Below are positions 1 through 8,576 of a stretch of DNA of 13,295 nucleotides, in pieces. The position numbers and the translations under genes are program-made. This stretch comes from Opitutia bacterium UBA977. GTDB taxonomy: Bacteria; Verrucomicrobiota; Verrucomicrobiia; Opitutales; Coraliomargaritaceae. Every line of letters begins with the position of its first letter. Position 1 is the first letter of the stretch. The stretch lies in assembly GCA_002292345.1 (NCBI GenBank), contig DBBT01000017.1, forward strand, positions 1 to 13,295. The letters are read 5' to 3'. The notes beneath the pieces are model-generated. The model was not told the origin of the DNA, did not search any database, and saw only the letters and a program-made list of their open reading frames with translations.

Positions 1-347
1 CCACTCCAGTTATGAATCACAATAAACAGAAAGAGGCCGATCAGCAGCGGGAATGCCAGCGGAAATGCCTTTTTCCCAACAACCGGCACCAGTAGATCGC
101 GTAGTCCATCGATTAAACTTTCAATCACTGCCTGCCCTTTGCTCGGGATCAACTGAGGCGTACCAACCGAAAAACGAATGACCAAAATCAGCACAATTGA
201 AATCACCCAGGTCGTTAGAATCGAGTTTGTGATTGGTAGGCCAAAAAGCTCCGTCAAGTGATACGGAGACGGGCTCACACCACCCGCAGCATGCAGCGCG
301 GATGCCGTTCCAGAAAAAAGAAGGACTGTTGGTAGTAACTTGTTCAC
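1..347 (-). CDS. atpB: ATP synthase F0 subunit a (partial, N-terminal part)
   Basis: Membrane subunit a of the F-type ATP synthase, which forms the proton half-channels against the c-ring. The 115 visible residues start with a hydrophobic, signal-like stretch ([20 protein letters not shown]). Then come the family-typical segments: a first membrane helix ([20 protein letters not shown]), a motif reading [20 protein letters not shown], and the conserved IHNWSG at the window edge. The catalytic-channel arginine lies in the missing C-terminal part. The start is GTG at 347-345: an in-frame TAG stands three codons upstream and no ATG lies between, so GTG is the first possible start. No Shine-Dalgarno is visible. 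The gene continues beyond position 1, where the remaining atp genes would be expected. A candidate promoter lies at 403-431. Identification rests on recognisable family sequence; start choice is less certain. Confidence 0.9.
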   Translation of the reverse strand, partial: MNKLLPTVLLFSGTASALHAAGGVSPSPYHLTELFGLPITNSILTTWVISIVLILVIRFSVGTPQLIPSKGQAVIESLIDGLRDLLVPVVGKKAFPLAFPLLIGLFLFIVIHNWS

Positions 348-402
348 GAAGAACTAAAAAGAAAGTTGTTTGTTGCGGCGAGGAACCGCTGGAAAGGCGA
401 AC

Positions 403-431
403 TTAATGGAGCCGCAACCTTATTGCGTCAA
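403..431 (-). promoter_or_regulatory. candidate sigma70-type promoter for atpB
   Basis: On the minus strand, TTGACG (431-426) is followed after 17 bp by CATTAA (408-403). The -35 matches consensus at five of six positions, the -10 at only three. It lies about 55 bp upstream of the atpB GTG and points toward it. Spacing is ideal but the -10 is weak, so this is a candidate only. Confidence 0.3.
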
Positions 432-555
432 CACCTAATGATTCTTTTAATCTTAGCATTAGTTGGACTTATGGCTTCTATCAATTCCACGTGTTATATC
501 TAAACTTGCGCCGCAGTGCACATCGCCTAATTGTTATTCAGACTGCAGCATAGCC

Positions 556-786
556 ATGAGTAGCCCGACCAATTTAACCGACAGCATTGCACGCCTCCGC
601 GACCGCAAGGGCGGCTCTAATATTGTCAGCGGAAAGCGCCCAGCAGCAAAACCACCTGCGCCGCGCAACAAACCAAGCAGCGAACGCCGATTCGCGACGG
701 ATTCGTTCATATTGTTTGCCTACATATTGCTAGGCATCGCGGCCGTCTGCCAGTTGATTCTCATCGTCTGGCTGGATATTATTTAA
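556..786 (+). CDS. small single-pass membrane protein, function unknown
   Basis: A 76-residue protein I do not recognise. The N-terminal half (about residues 1-48) is polar, basic and rich in Ser, Pro, Ala, Lys and Arg, and probably disordered. A single hydrophobic helix occupies about residues 51-74 (FILFAYILLGIAAVCQLILI), ending in WLDII. With basic residues before the helix, a cytoplasmic tail with N-in topology is likely. The frame stays open upstream to a TTG at 463, but that stretch has a different, AT-rich codon character, so I choose ATG 556 (MSSPTNLTDSIARLRDRKGG). No Shine-Dalgarno precedes it. It stands divergent from atpB and ends 10 bp from the convergent trmB stop. It could be a small accessory membrane protein; nothing in the sequence gives a function. 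Confidence 0.6.
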   Translation: MSSPTNLTDSIARLRDRKGGSNIVSGKRPAAKPPAPRNKPSSERRFATDSFILFAYILLGIAAVCQLILIVWLDII

Positions 787-796
787 GCCCGCGCGG

Positions 797-1393
797 CTAG
801 ACCCGACGCGCCACCACCGAGTGGTAGCCATCCATCAATTCCTGGAAATAGGTCTCCATCTCGTGCGGCCACTCCGCCGCCGTGTCGATCTCCCACTCAG
901 GGTGCGCCTGTAAATGCTCCACCGTCCACTCGTAGTACGGCAAATCGTCTGATCGGAAGCAGAACCGTCCGCCCGATTCCGTACGCCGCGCCACTTCATC
1001 CAGAAATGCCACCTGCACCATACGGCGACGATGGTGCTTCGCTTTAGGCCAAGGATCAGGGAACAGGAGCACCGTCATATCAAAGCGTATCCGCTCCGGC
1101 AGCACTTCTAGAAATTCACCCAATTCCGCTTTAAAAAAATGCAGATTCTGCAGCTGGCGCTTATCCCGTTTATCGAGACCCTTGCGAATCCGCCAAGAGA
1201 TGAGATCAATCCCCACGCAGGTTTGCTCGAGGTTTTCCTCTGCATAACTCGTGAGCCAGTGGCCATGGCCACAGCCAGCCTCAAACAAGATGCGGTCGAC
1301 TCCCTCCAGCGCAGCGCCACACTCCGTTCTCAACGCGGCCTTACGCTCTGTTTGTTTTTCCAATTCACGAGCATGCGCTGCTGAAATTTCCAT
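797..1393 (-). CDS. trmB: tRNA (guanine-N7-)-methyltransferase
   Basis: SAM-dependent enzyme that methylates G46 in the variable loop of tRNAs to m7G, in the cytoplasm. The 198-residue protein shows the Rossmann-like SAM motif EAGCGHGHW at about 38-46, the acidic ribose-binding position in GIDL (61-64), and the TrmB signature [14 protein letters not shown] at 111-124, whose basic residues contact tRNA. The C-terminal segment [16 protein letters not shown] (about 169-184) sits where the family has its conserved T-x-F/Y-E tail and is somewhat divergent. Length is slightly shorter than E. coli TrmB, mainly at the N-terminus. The ATG at 1393 has no Shine-Dalgarno. It lies 224 bp downstream of phoR on the same strand, with a hairpin between them, so it may be transcribed separately from phoBR. 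Confidence 0.93.
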   Translation of the reverse strand: MEISAAHARELEKQTERKAALRTECGAALEGVDRILFEAGCGHGHWLTSYAEENLEQTCVGIDLISWRIRKGLDKRDKRQLQNLHFFKAELGEFLEVLPERIRFDMTVLLFPDPWPKAKHHRRRMVQVAFLDEVARRTESGGRFCFRSDDLPYYEWTVEHLQAHPEWEIDTAAEWPHEMETYFQELMDGYHSVVARRV

Positions 1394-1451
1394 AATGCCC
1401 GTTTATGCACCGCCACACTCGACAAGGTCAAGGCAGTTGAGACCCACAAAT

Positions 1452-1471
1452 CCCCCGTCTCACGACGGAGG
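1452..1471 (-). terminator. GNRA-capped hairpin between phoR and trmB, possible weak terminator
   Basis: On the minus strand CCTCCGTC, a GTGA loop and GACGGGGG form an eight-pair stem (one G-U pair) closed by a GNRA-type tetraloop. It lies about 150 nt after the phoR stop and 59 nt before the trmB start. Only a short ATTTGTG follows rather than a U-run, so it is not a textbook intrinsic terminator. It could equally be a structured 5' leader element of trmB. Confidence 0.35.
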
Positions 1472-1617
1472 CCACCAAACAATCTGACCACGATCTGTTA
1501 GTCGGGGAGCACCATGTGGCATCGATCGTCAGATCGGGGAACAGCTGAGTCCGCGACCCGGCACAGGCACTGCGCCCATCACTCTTACACCCTGACCTAA
1601 CCACTAGCATCGCGGGA

Positions 1618-2925
1618 TCAACCAGCTGGCGACGACGATTCCTCCGCTTGCGACTGCTTATAGGGCAGACTAAAATAAAATTTAGCCCCCTGCCCCGCTT
1701 CGCTCTCGACCGAGACGCTGCCACCATGCTGTTGCACAATATGCTTGATGATACTCAACCCAAGCCCCGTGCCGCCACTTTCACGCGAACGCCCTTTATC
1801 CACCCGGTAAAAGCGCTCGAAAATATGCGGGATGTCCTTCTGTGGAATGCCAGGCCCGTCATCGGTAACCGTGCACAGCACTTTGTTTTTCAATTCATCA
1901 TATCGAGCAGACACAGTTAGCAAGGTAAAATCAGGCGCATAGCGGAACGCATTTTCGATTAGATTATCAAACACTTGCTGAATCCTAAAGCGATCAAAGG
2001 CAAACTCCCCTACCCGCTCATCAAAATCCAGCTTGATTGACTGTTCTTGGGCATTCAGCCGCGATTTATACGGCTCTAACATCTCTTCTAGCAATTGCTG
2101 CAGGGACTGCATCGAAGTCTGTATCCGCTCCGGGTTGGACTCCAAGCGCGATAGCACCAATAGGTCCTCCACTAGTAAGTGCAGGCGCTGTGCATTGTTC
2201 ACAATCTTATCCAAAAAGCGCGCACGCGTCTCTTCGGGTAAGGTGGCATGATCCTCGACCAGCGTTTCCGCAAATCCCTTAATAATCGTTAAAGGGGTGC
2301 GCAACTCATGAGACACATTGGCCACAAAATCGCGTCGCACCTCCTCAAGGCCCTTCAACCGGGTGATGTCATGCAGTACCAATAGCGTCGACTCTGTACC
2401 CTGCCCAGACACGCCACACACCGCCACGCATGAAACCTCAAACCAGAGGACCTCGCCTAGGCGCTCAACACTCACCTCCTGCCGCTTCGGGTTGTGGTCC
2501 TCGCGATACGCTTTTAAAACCTCTAGCAGACTGGTCGAACGCAACGCAGTCTCCACCCGTGCGCCCTTCAATGCTCGCGTTCGCTGAAATAGGCGCTGGG
2601 CCGAATCATTCACAAATTCAATTACATGTTGATCGTTAAAGATAATCACCGCCTCTTGAATCGACCCCAACAACGCCTCCAACTGATTCGAAAGCCCTGA
2701 CTCCACGTCGGCATAACCACGATAGCGAACAATCAAACCATTTGTCTCCTTGATCAGCCCATCAAACCCCAAACGCTTCAACATCGAAGTTGGCTCATTC
2801 ACCAACATACAACGATTCCGGCGGACCGCATCCTGTAACTCGCGCGCGATACGCCGGGTCTTCAACGCCGTCGTCAAAAGCACGATCAAAGCCGCACAAA
2901 GCAGCGAACTCAGAAAAATAACCAT
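1618..2925 (-). CDS. phoR: PhoR-type sensor histidine kinase
   Basis: Membrane sensor kinase, very likely the partner of the response regulator encoded just upstream. The 435 residues begin with one hydrophobic helix (about 2-21), followed by a coiled, basic linker. A PAS-like domain follows at about 80-195 (EAVIIFNDQHVIEFVNDSAQRLF). The HisKA dimerisation domain has the phospho-acceptor His206 in VSHELRTPL. The ATPase domain has its N-box at 331-340 (NLIENAF), the DDGPGI box at 355-360 and GGTGLGL at 384-390. There is no HAMP domain and no sizeable periplasmic sensor, which matches the PhoR type that senses through the phosphate transporter/PhoU. ATG 2925 overlaps the phoB stop by one base (TAATG), indicating translational coupling. 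The tail after the kinase core (QSQAEESSSPAG) is short and polar. Assignment to PhoR rather than another PAS kinase is by architecture and neighbour. Confidence 0.9.
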   Translation of the reverse strand: MVIFLSSLLCAALIVLLTTALKTRRIARELQDAVRRNRCMLVNEPTSMLKRLGFDGLIKETNGLIVRYRGYADVESGLSNQLEALLGSIQEAVIIFNDQHVIEFVNDSAQRLFQRTRALKGARVETALRSTSLLEVLKAYREDHNPKRQEVSVERLGEVLWFEVSCVAVCGVSGQGTESTLLVLHDITRLKGLEEVRRDFVANVSHELRTPLTIIKGFAETLVEDHATLPEETRARFLDKIVNNAQRLHLLVEDLLVLSRLESNPERIQTSMQSLQQLLEEMLEPYKSRLNAQEQSIKLDFDERVGEFAFDRFRIQQVFDNLIENAFRYAPDFTLLTVSARYDELKNKVLCTVTDDGPGIPQKDIPHIFERFYRVDKGRSRESGGTGLGLSIIKHIVQQHGGSVSVESEAGQGAKFYFSLPYKQSQAEESSSPAG

Positions 2926-3626
2926 TAGATATCGACGGCACGGTAGCCGACCCCGCGAACGGTCTCGATCAAATGTGCATACGCCCCCAACTTTTCTCGA
3001 ACACGGCGTACGTGCGTGTCCACCGTGCGCGTCTCTATATCAGTGTCATAGTTCCAAACAGCCACGAGCAAATGCTCCCGCGACTGCACGCGTCCCTTGC
3101 GCTCCATCAGTAGTTGTAACAAGCGAAACTCGGTCGCAGTCAGGGTCACCTCTACACCATCGATGCTCAACTGATGTAACTCTGCATCTATCAGCACCCC
3201 GCTGATTTCGATACGCGTGGACTTAGTCGTCTGTGTCACTGTCGCGCTACGTGCTAGAAGCTTTCCCACACGAATTGATAACTCTTTCATATTAAATGGC
3301 TTAGGCAAATAATCGTCCGCGCCCAGCTCCAAGCCTTGAATCCGATCTTCGGTTTCTCCACGCGCTGTCAGAAAAATGATAGGGACATGCTTCAGTAAAG
3401 GATCGGCACGCGCCATGCGGCACAGTTGCAAACCACTCAGCACAGGCATCATGATATCAAGAATCATAATCTCAGGCTCAAAGTCACGCGCAGTACTGGC
3501 AAATAACAAAGGATCATTCAATGCCTGACAGCGATAGCCTTCCTGCTCGAGTTTATACTTCAATAACTCTGTGACATCAGACTCATCATCGACGACTAGG
3601 ATACGCTGGGCTTTAAGAGTATGCAT
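2925..3626 (-). CDS. phoB: PhoB-type winged-helix response regulator
   Basis: OmpR/PhoB-family transcription factor, 233 residues. The receiver domain (about 7-123) has the acidic pair D13/D14, phospho-acceptor Asp57 in MILDIMMP, Thr87 and Lys109 (LPKPF). The effector domain (about 140-231) is a typical winged helix, with LTATEFRLLQLLMERKGRV and a recognition region ending TVDTHVRRVREKLG, then VRGVGYRAV. It is expected to be phosphorylated by the overlapping downstream kinase and, if PhoB proper, to activate phosphate-starvation genes. ATG 3626 gives a normal N-terminus; no Shine-Dalgarno precedes it, but a TATAAA lies about 20 bp upstream. No pst or phoU genes are in the window, so the phosphate assignment rests on family resemblance. 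Confidence 0.9.
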   Translation of the reverse strand: MHTLKAQRILVVDDESDVTELLKYKLEQEGYRCQALNDPLLFASTARDFEPEIMILDIMMPVLSGLQLCRMARADPLLKHVPIIFLTARGETEDRIQGLELGADDYLPKPFNMKELSIRVGKLLARSATVTQTTKSTRIEISGVLIDAELHQLSIDGVEVTLTATEFRLLQLLMERKGRVQSREHLLVAVWNYDTDIETRTVDTHVRRVREKLGAYAHLIETVRGVGYRAVDI

Positions 3627-3645
3627 ACTGTGGAATTGAGAATAA

Positions 3646-3651
3646 TTTATA
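3646..3651 (-). promoter_or_regulatory. candidate -10 element of phoBR
   Basis: TATAAA on the minus strand, 20 bp before the phoB ATG, would give a leader of only about a dozen nucleotides. No convincing -35 lies at 16-18 bp (TTGCTT is at 19 bp), which would fit an activator-dependent promoter but may be chance in AT-rich DNA. Confidence 0.3.
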
Positions 3652-3782
3652 ACAAGCGTTCACCATCGAAAAGCAACGACCGTTCTTTAGGCACTTACAC
3701 ATTTCGCTAAAACAAAAAATAAGTCGCTCTACCTCAACGCTTAAACACTTAAAGAGAAGACACTCAAGAGATTTTACCCAGC

Positions 3783-3798
3783 GTCACACGATTGTCAC
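3783..3798. promoter_or_regulatory. Pho-box-like direct repeat upstream of phoB
   Basis: GTCAC occurs twice with an 11-bp period (3783-3787 and 3794-3798; CGTCAC then TGTCAC), the helical spacing of the PhoB-binding direct repeats (CTGTCAT, 11-bp period). It lies in the 221-bp gap upstream of phoBR. Against it: the repeat reads on the plus strand, while phoB is on the minus strand, and it is about 130 bp from the proposed -10. Weak candidate. Confidence 0.2.
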
Positions 3799-3812
3799 GA
3801 TCACTCCCCCTA

Positions 3813-3830
3813 GGTTCGCCCTCGCGAACC
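3813..3830 (-). terminator. perfect hairpin just after mnmG, possible terminator
   Basis: GGTTCGC and GCGAACC form a perfect seven-pair stem around a four-base loop, 18 nt past the mnmG stop. It is well placed to end the mnmE-mnmG transcript, but the next bases on the minus strand are TAGGGGGAG, with no U-run. It may act as a 3'-end stabiliser or a factor-dependent terminator. Confidence 0.4.
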
Positions 3831-3847
3831 AAATTAGCAGCTCTCCA

Positions 3848-5788
3848 CTAAGCTTTTTTCTTGTTCGCGCGACGCGCTTCCAGATGCACCATCAGGATGC
3901 TAATATCCGCAGGATTTACGCCACTAATACGATTGGCCTGGCCCAGCGTGCGCGGCATAATTTCGATCAACTTTTGCGCGCTCTCAGCCCTCAATCCTTT
4001 GACTAGAGAGTAATCAAACCTATCCGGGATGCGGATGTGGTCGATGTGCTTCATCTTCTCAATCTGCTTTCTCTCACGCTCAAGATAACCCTTGAACACG
4101 ACGCGGTAGTGCACCTCTGCGCGCACCTCTTTAGATTCAGCTTTCAACGCTTGCGGAAAGTCGTCCTGCAAATGAGAACGACGCAAGTGAAGCGCATAGC
4201 TCTCCCCTGCCCTGAGTTCGTCTTCCAGCCGCTGCGTCCACTCAGCGACCTTAGCGGCCTTCGACTTAATCCGCTTTAGTCGCTGAATACCAACGAGTTG
4301 CAGTTTTTCAGAATGCTCCATTAAGCGTATTTCTGCACTCGGATGGTTAAACAATAGTCGATGCTCGGCACGGCTGGAAAACATCCGATACGGCTCTTTG
4401 GTTCCCTTCGTGACTAGGTCATCAATCAATACCCCCAAATACGCCTCGTGGCGCTTGAGCACTAATGGCTCACTGCCGCGCAACTTCTGCACTGCATTCA
4501 CGCCGGCAATAAGGCCCTGCCCTGCCGCCTCCTCATAGCCAGACGTCCCGTTGATCTGGCCAGCAAAGAATAGATTCTCCACCTTCTTTGATTCAAGCGA
4601 AGGAAACAATTGTGTCGGCGGCGCAAAGTCATACTCCACCGCATACGCCGGGCGTAGCATGTGAACCTTCTCCAAGCCATCGATACTCCGCAGCATGTCC
4701 AACTGGACACTAAAAGGTAAACTGGTTGAGAGCCCATTGATGTACCATTCGTTGGTATTGCGCCCTTCTGGCTCAAGAAATAGCATATGCCGCTCCTTGT
4801 CGGCAAAGCGGACGAACTTATCTTCAATACTTGGGCAGTAGCGCGGGCCAGTGCCCTCGATCTGACCTGAGTACATCGGCGACAAGTGCAGATTATCGGT
4901 CACCACTTGCCGCGTCTCCGCCCCAGTGTAAGTCATCCAGCAAGACACTTGATCTTTACCCGGCAACCACCCGAGCTTGCGCTGCCCTGGATGTTCCACG
5001 TGGAACAGTTCATGCTCTGACTCACGGGCGCCCTGCTCGGATTGTTCCACGTGGAACACATTATCAACCCCGCGGGTATCATAAAAAGCAAACAAGGTCG
5101 GATCAGGATCACCCCGCTGCTCTTCGAGTTGGCTGAAATCGATACTACTCCCCAAAATACGCGCCGGCGTGCCAGTCTTGAGCCGCTCAAGCTCGATACC
5201 TGCCTCTTGAAAAGAACCCGAAAGCCCTTCCGCAGAGACATCGCCCATCCGGCCACCCTTATTGGTGTTCTTGCCCACGTGCATCAGGCCACGCAGAAAG
5301 GTCCCCGTAGTGACCACCACCGTCCTCGCATAGAAATCTACGTCGAGGTTGGTGCGCACGCCCACCACACGCCCGCCTTTATAGATAAGCCCCTGAACCA
5401 TCGCCTGAAACAAGTCGAGATTGGCCTGAAGCTCGAGTACGTGCTTCATCCGGTACTGATACGCCTTCTTATCACACTGCGCACGTGGCGCCTGCACCGC
5501 CGGGCCCTTTGATGCATTTAACAAACGAAACTGAATCGCCGTCGTATCGGTATTAATCGCCATCTCCCCGCCAAGTGCATCAATCTCACGCACCATATGT
5601 CCCTTAGCCTGGCCACCAATCGCTGGATTACAGCTCATTTGAGCGACAGTATCTAAATTGCCAGTCAGCATCAAAACATCGGCACCCAGCCGCGCAGCGG
5701 CAAGGGCAGCTTCACAGCCAGCATGACCGGCTCCACAGACAATCACATCGTAGGGCTGGTTCGGCCCAAATTTTAATCCGCCACTCAT
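3848..5788 (-). CDS. mnmG: tRNA U34 carboxymethylaminomethyl-modifying enzyme, FAD subunit
   Basis: With MnmE, MnmG (GidA) installs the cmnm5/nm5 group on wobble U34 of tRNAs reading NNA/NNG codons, using FAD and a methylene-folate. The 646-residue protein has the FAD dinucleotide motif [10 protein letters not shown] (about 18-27), the signature [20 protein letters not shown] (51-70), [32 protein letters not shown], and [17 protein letters not shown] choose ATG 5788 (MSGGLKF) over the longer TTG start at 5800, because 5788 gives the ATGA overlap with the mnmE stop typical of coupled genes. Unusual: between FAFYD and SCWMTY (about 235-275) there are roughly 35 more residues than in E. coli MnmG as I recall it. 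This segment contains FHVEQ (245-249) and FHVEH (262-266), each encoded by a perfect parS palindrome. The known FAD and C-terminal domains are otherwise intact. Confidence 0.95.
   Translation of the reverse strand: MSGGLKFGPNQPYDVIVCGAGHAGCEAALAAARLGADVLMLTGNLDTVAQMSCNPAIGGQAKGHMVREIDALGGEMAINTDTTAIQFRLLNASKGPAVQAPRAQCDKKAYQYRMKHVLELQANLDLFQAMVQGLIYKGGRVVGVRTNLDVDFYARTVVVTTGTFLRGLMHVGKNTNKGGRMGDVSAEGLSGSFQEAGIELERLKTGTPARILGSSIDFSQLEEQRGDPDPTLFAFYDTRGVDNVFHVEQSEQGARESEHELFHVEHPGQRKLGWLPGKDQVSCWMTYTGAETRQVVTDNLHLSPMYSGQIEGTGPRYCPSIEDKFVRFADKERHMLFLEPEGRNTNEWYINGLSTSLPFSVQLDMLRSIDGLEKVHMLRPAYAVEYDFAPPTQLFPSLESKKVENLFFAGQINGTSGYEEAAGQGLIAGVNAVQKLRGSEPLVLKRHEAYLGVLIDDLVTKGTKEPYRMFSSRAEHRLLFNHPSAEIRLMEHSEKLQLVGIQRLKRIKSKAAKVAEWTQRLEDELRAGESYALHLRRSHLQDDFPQALKAESKEVRAEVHYRVVFKGYLERERKQIEKMKHIDHIRIPDRFDYSLVKGLRAESAQKLIEIMPRTLGQANRISGVNPADISILMVHLEARRANKKKA
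4992..5007. other. parS site 1 (ParB-binding palindrome) inside mnmG
   Basis: TGTTCCACGTGGAACA is a perfect 16-bp palindrome matching the broadly conserved bacterial parS consensus TGTTNCACGTGNAACA at every fixed position. It encodes residues 261-266 (LFHVEH) of MnmG on the minus strand. parS is bound by ParB and acts in chromosome-origin segregation. The match is seen directly; binding is inferred from the conserved ParB-parS pairing across bacteria. No parA or parB gene is in the window. Confidence 0.9.
5043..5058. other. parS site 2 (ParB-binding palindrome) inside mnmG
   Basis: A second identical TGTTCCACGTGGAACA, 51 bp from the first, measured start to start. It encodes residues 244-249 (VFHVEQ) of MnmG. 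The identical 16-mer and the spacing of exactly 17 codons, about five helical turns, make coincidence very unlikely. Other CACGTG hexamers in the window (near 488, 5276 and 5484) lack the flanking bases and are not parS. Confidence 0.9.
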
Positions 5789-7146
5789 TTTCCGATACAA
5801 AACTGTTTAAATAGACTGTCGAGCATACGCTCATTATCCACTTTACCAACTACCTTACCGATAGACTCCACAGCAGCACGCAAATCTGAAGCAATCAACT
5901 CAGACAAATCATCCTGCTTCATTTTCTGCGACGCCAGCTCTAATGAGTCATAAGCCTCACACAGCGCACTAGCATGGCGGGCATTGACGACGACACCATC
6001 GGTCGCATTCGGTTGCTGCACTGCAGACTCAATCGAATCTATCCAAAGCTCGCGAAACGCCTGTAGGCCAGCGTGCTCTTGCAGCGATATACGTGCGTGC
6101 TGAAATTCAGGCAGAAAATCGTGATGCTCGCATGCATTTGGTAGATCGATTTTGTTTTCAACCACAATTGTATTCTTAGGCGTCATTTGAGCCAGCAACG
6201 ACTCGGGCAGGGCAGGGGAGGGCAACGAGGCATCCAGCATCAGCAAAAAGAAATCTGCAGTTTCAGCCTGCTCAATCGTATGGTTGATGCCAATTTGCTC
6301 AATCACATCACCGGCTTCATGCAGACCCGCCGTATCCAGAATCTCAATACGCCAAGGGCCCACCATTAAAAACGCTGAGATGTAGTCACGAGTCGTGCCT
6401 GGCATATCACTAACAATCGACCGATCTGAACCAGTCAGCGTATTAATCAAACTGCTCTTACCCACATTCGGCTCACCAATAATTAGCGCCTTAACACCCT
6501 CGCGTAGAAGCGCTGTATAACGTTGAGTATCAATTAGTTCCGAAATCTCAATGATTAACTTTCGCAGCTCTGCAGCAGGTCCTTGCTGATCCTCACTGGG
6601 CAAATCTTCTTCAGGAAAATCAATATATGCTTCGAGATGCGCCATGACACTCAGGAGCCGATCCGTCAACTCACTCATCTTACGCCCAACTGAACCGTGC
6701 AACTGTCGCTGCGCTACTTCGATACTGCGATCCGAACGCGCTCGAATCAGATCTGACACCGCCTCGGCCTGACTTAGATCCATCTTACCATTTAGAAAGG
6801 CAGTGCGCGTAAACTCGCCTGGCTCTGCCGGCCGGCAACCACGAGCAAAGAGATCCGCGATGATTTTCTGCACGATCAAGGGATTGCCATGAGGAGCGAT
6901 TTCAAGCATCGCTTCGCCCGTAAAAGACTTACCCAGCTCGAAGTACGTGACAACACAGTCATCAATACTCGCACCAATTACATCCTGGTAAGTGCCAAAA
7001 TGAGCATAGCGCGGCGCGAGAGCTTGCTCGCGACCTAAAATTTCAGCCGAGAGGCCCGAACAAGCAGGACCACTCAAGCGAATCACCGCGATGGCTGATT
7101 CGCCAGCCGGAGTCGAAAGAGCAACTATTGTATCAGTGGCGGGCAT
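5785..7146 (-). CDS. mnmE: tRNA modification GTPase MnmE
   Basis: K+-activated GTPase partner of MnmG in wobble-U34 modification. The 453 residues have the family's usual length and order. The N-terminal folate-binding domain (about 1-115) has the PHG and [20 protein letters not shown] motifs. A helical domain is split by the inserted G domain, which shows G1 GEPNVGKS (224-231), G2 GTTRD (250-254), G3 DTAG (271-274) and G4 NKID (331-334). The C-terminus is the signature FCIGK (449-453) with catalytic Cys450. ATG 7146 gives a standard N-terminus ([22 protein letters not shown]). Its stop overlaps the mnmG ATG (ATGA), so the two complex partners are co-translated. The 302-bp gap to recA upstream suggests its own promoter. 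Confidence 0.96.
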   Translation of the reverse strand: MPATDTIVALSTPAGESAIAVIRLSGPACSGLSAEILGREQALAPRYAHFGTYQDVIGASIDDCVVTYFELGKSFTGEAMLEIAPHGNPLIVQKIIADLFARGCRPAEPGEFTRTAFLNGKMDLSQAEAVSDLIRARSDRSIEVAQRQLHGSVGRKMSELTDRLLSVMAHLEAYIDFPEEDLPSEDQQGPAAELRKLIIEISELIDTQRYTALLREGVKALIIGEPNVGKSSLINTLTGSDRSIVSDMPGTTRDYISAFLMVGPWRIEILDTAGLHEAGDVIEQIGINHTIEQAETADFFLLMLDASLPSPALPESLLAQMTPKNTIVVENKIDLPNACEHHDFLPEFQHARISLQEHAGLQAFRELWIDSIESAVQQPNATDGVVVNARHASALCEAYDSLELASQKMKQDDLSELIASDLRAAVESIGKVVGKVDNERMLDSLFKQFCIGK

Positions 7147-7268
7147 AATGCCGCAAAGTTCGTCACATATGCCGTGGCGTCAAGTACACATCTGCAGCGC
7201 TCTATTTAGCGATAAATGAGTTCCCATCTAGAGTAGGGCACGTAGAGTGAAAAATAGACCCATCCTTG

Positions 7269-7283
7269 ATGGTTTAAAACCAT
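7269..7283. repeat. AT-rich palindrome upstream of mnmE, possible operator
   Basis: ATGGTTTAAAACCAT is a 7-1-7 inverted repeat, about 120 bp upstream of the mnmE ATG. It has the shape of a dimeric regulator's site. No T-run follows on either strand that would make it a terminator. Function unknown. Confidence 0.3.
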
Positions 7284-7339
7284 AAAAATACACCCTTCGT
7301 AGTAGGTGAGAGCTCAAACACTTCTGCAACCTACAACAC

Positions 7340-7356
7340 GGGCAGGGAGGGGGGGG
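7340..7356 (+). other. G-rich tract with G-quadruplex potential
   Basis: The plus strand reads GGG-CA-GGG-A followed by eight G, which satisfies the usual four-runs-of-three-G pattern with short loops. It lies about 100 bp beyond the recA stop. In a recA read-through transcript (minus strand) it would appear as a C-rich run. Regulatory meaning is unknown, and homopolymer slippage could also change its length. Confidence 0.4.
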
Positions 7357-7448
7357 CACTGTAACTCGATATCTTTAGCTAGATTACACTCAGCATACTC
7401 GCAGCATTAAGCTTACGTGAGACCTGACTATAACTCACACCTTTAGTT

Positions 7449-8516
<1,068 letters not shown>

Positions 8517-8545
8517 ATCAGTAGTGAGTTTGTTGTTAGTGTTGA

Positions 8546-8553
8546 TTTATAAA
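8546..8553. promoter_or_regulatory. palindromic TTTATAAA, candidate shared -10 of the divergent recA and MGMT-like genes
   Basis: TTTATAAA is self-complementary, so each strand reads TATAAA. It would place a start site roughly 23 nt before the recA ATG and roughly 17 nt before the ATG of the opposite gene. No good -35 lies at 16-18 bp on either side. It is the only -10-like element in the short gap, hence a candidate for a bidirectional promoter. Confidence 0.35.
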
Positions 8554-8576
8554 TTAGATTGAGTACGACTTTGACG

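Larger units (their letters stand above)
7147..7448. other. intergenic region between recA end and mnmE start
   Basis: This 302-bp stretch holds no supportable gene. It should contain the mnmE-mnmG promoter and the recA 3' end. Visible items are a near-perfect AT-rich palindrome (7269-7283), a G-run with quadruplex potential (7340-7356), and a TTGACG on the minus strand at 7183-7178 with no good -10 at the right distance. A five-pair inverted repeat (GTGAG/CTCAC) within about 40 nt of the recA stop lacks a U-run. I cannot identify a clear intrinsic terminator for recA. Confidence 0.6.

Noticed and set aside
481..496. CACGTG hexamer near 488 as a third parS
   Set aside because: Flanks read AATTCCACGTGTTATA. 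Only the core matches, and the right half-site GGAACA is absent.
4831..5512. Plus-strand open frames across mnmG, one beginning MFHVEHI at 5042
   Set aside because: They are shadows of mnmG. The MFHVEH start is simply the parS palindrome read from the other strand, and nothing else in them looks like protein.
5789..5800. Longer mnmG starting at TTG 5800 (MYRKMSGG)
   Set aside because: It adds only four residues with a rare start codon, whereas ATG 5788 gives the ATGA overlap with mnmE and a normal N-terminus.
5828..5836. DnaA-box-like TTATCCACT, with similar single-mismatch 9-mers near 1795 and 2207
   Set aside because: None is a perfect TTATCCACA, they are isolated, and each lies in a conserved coding region, so there is no cluster to suggest an origin despite the nearby parS sites.
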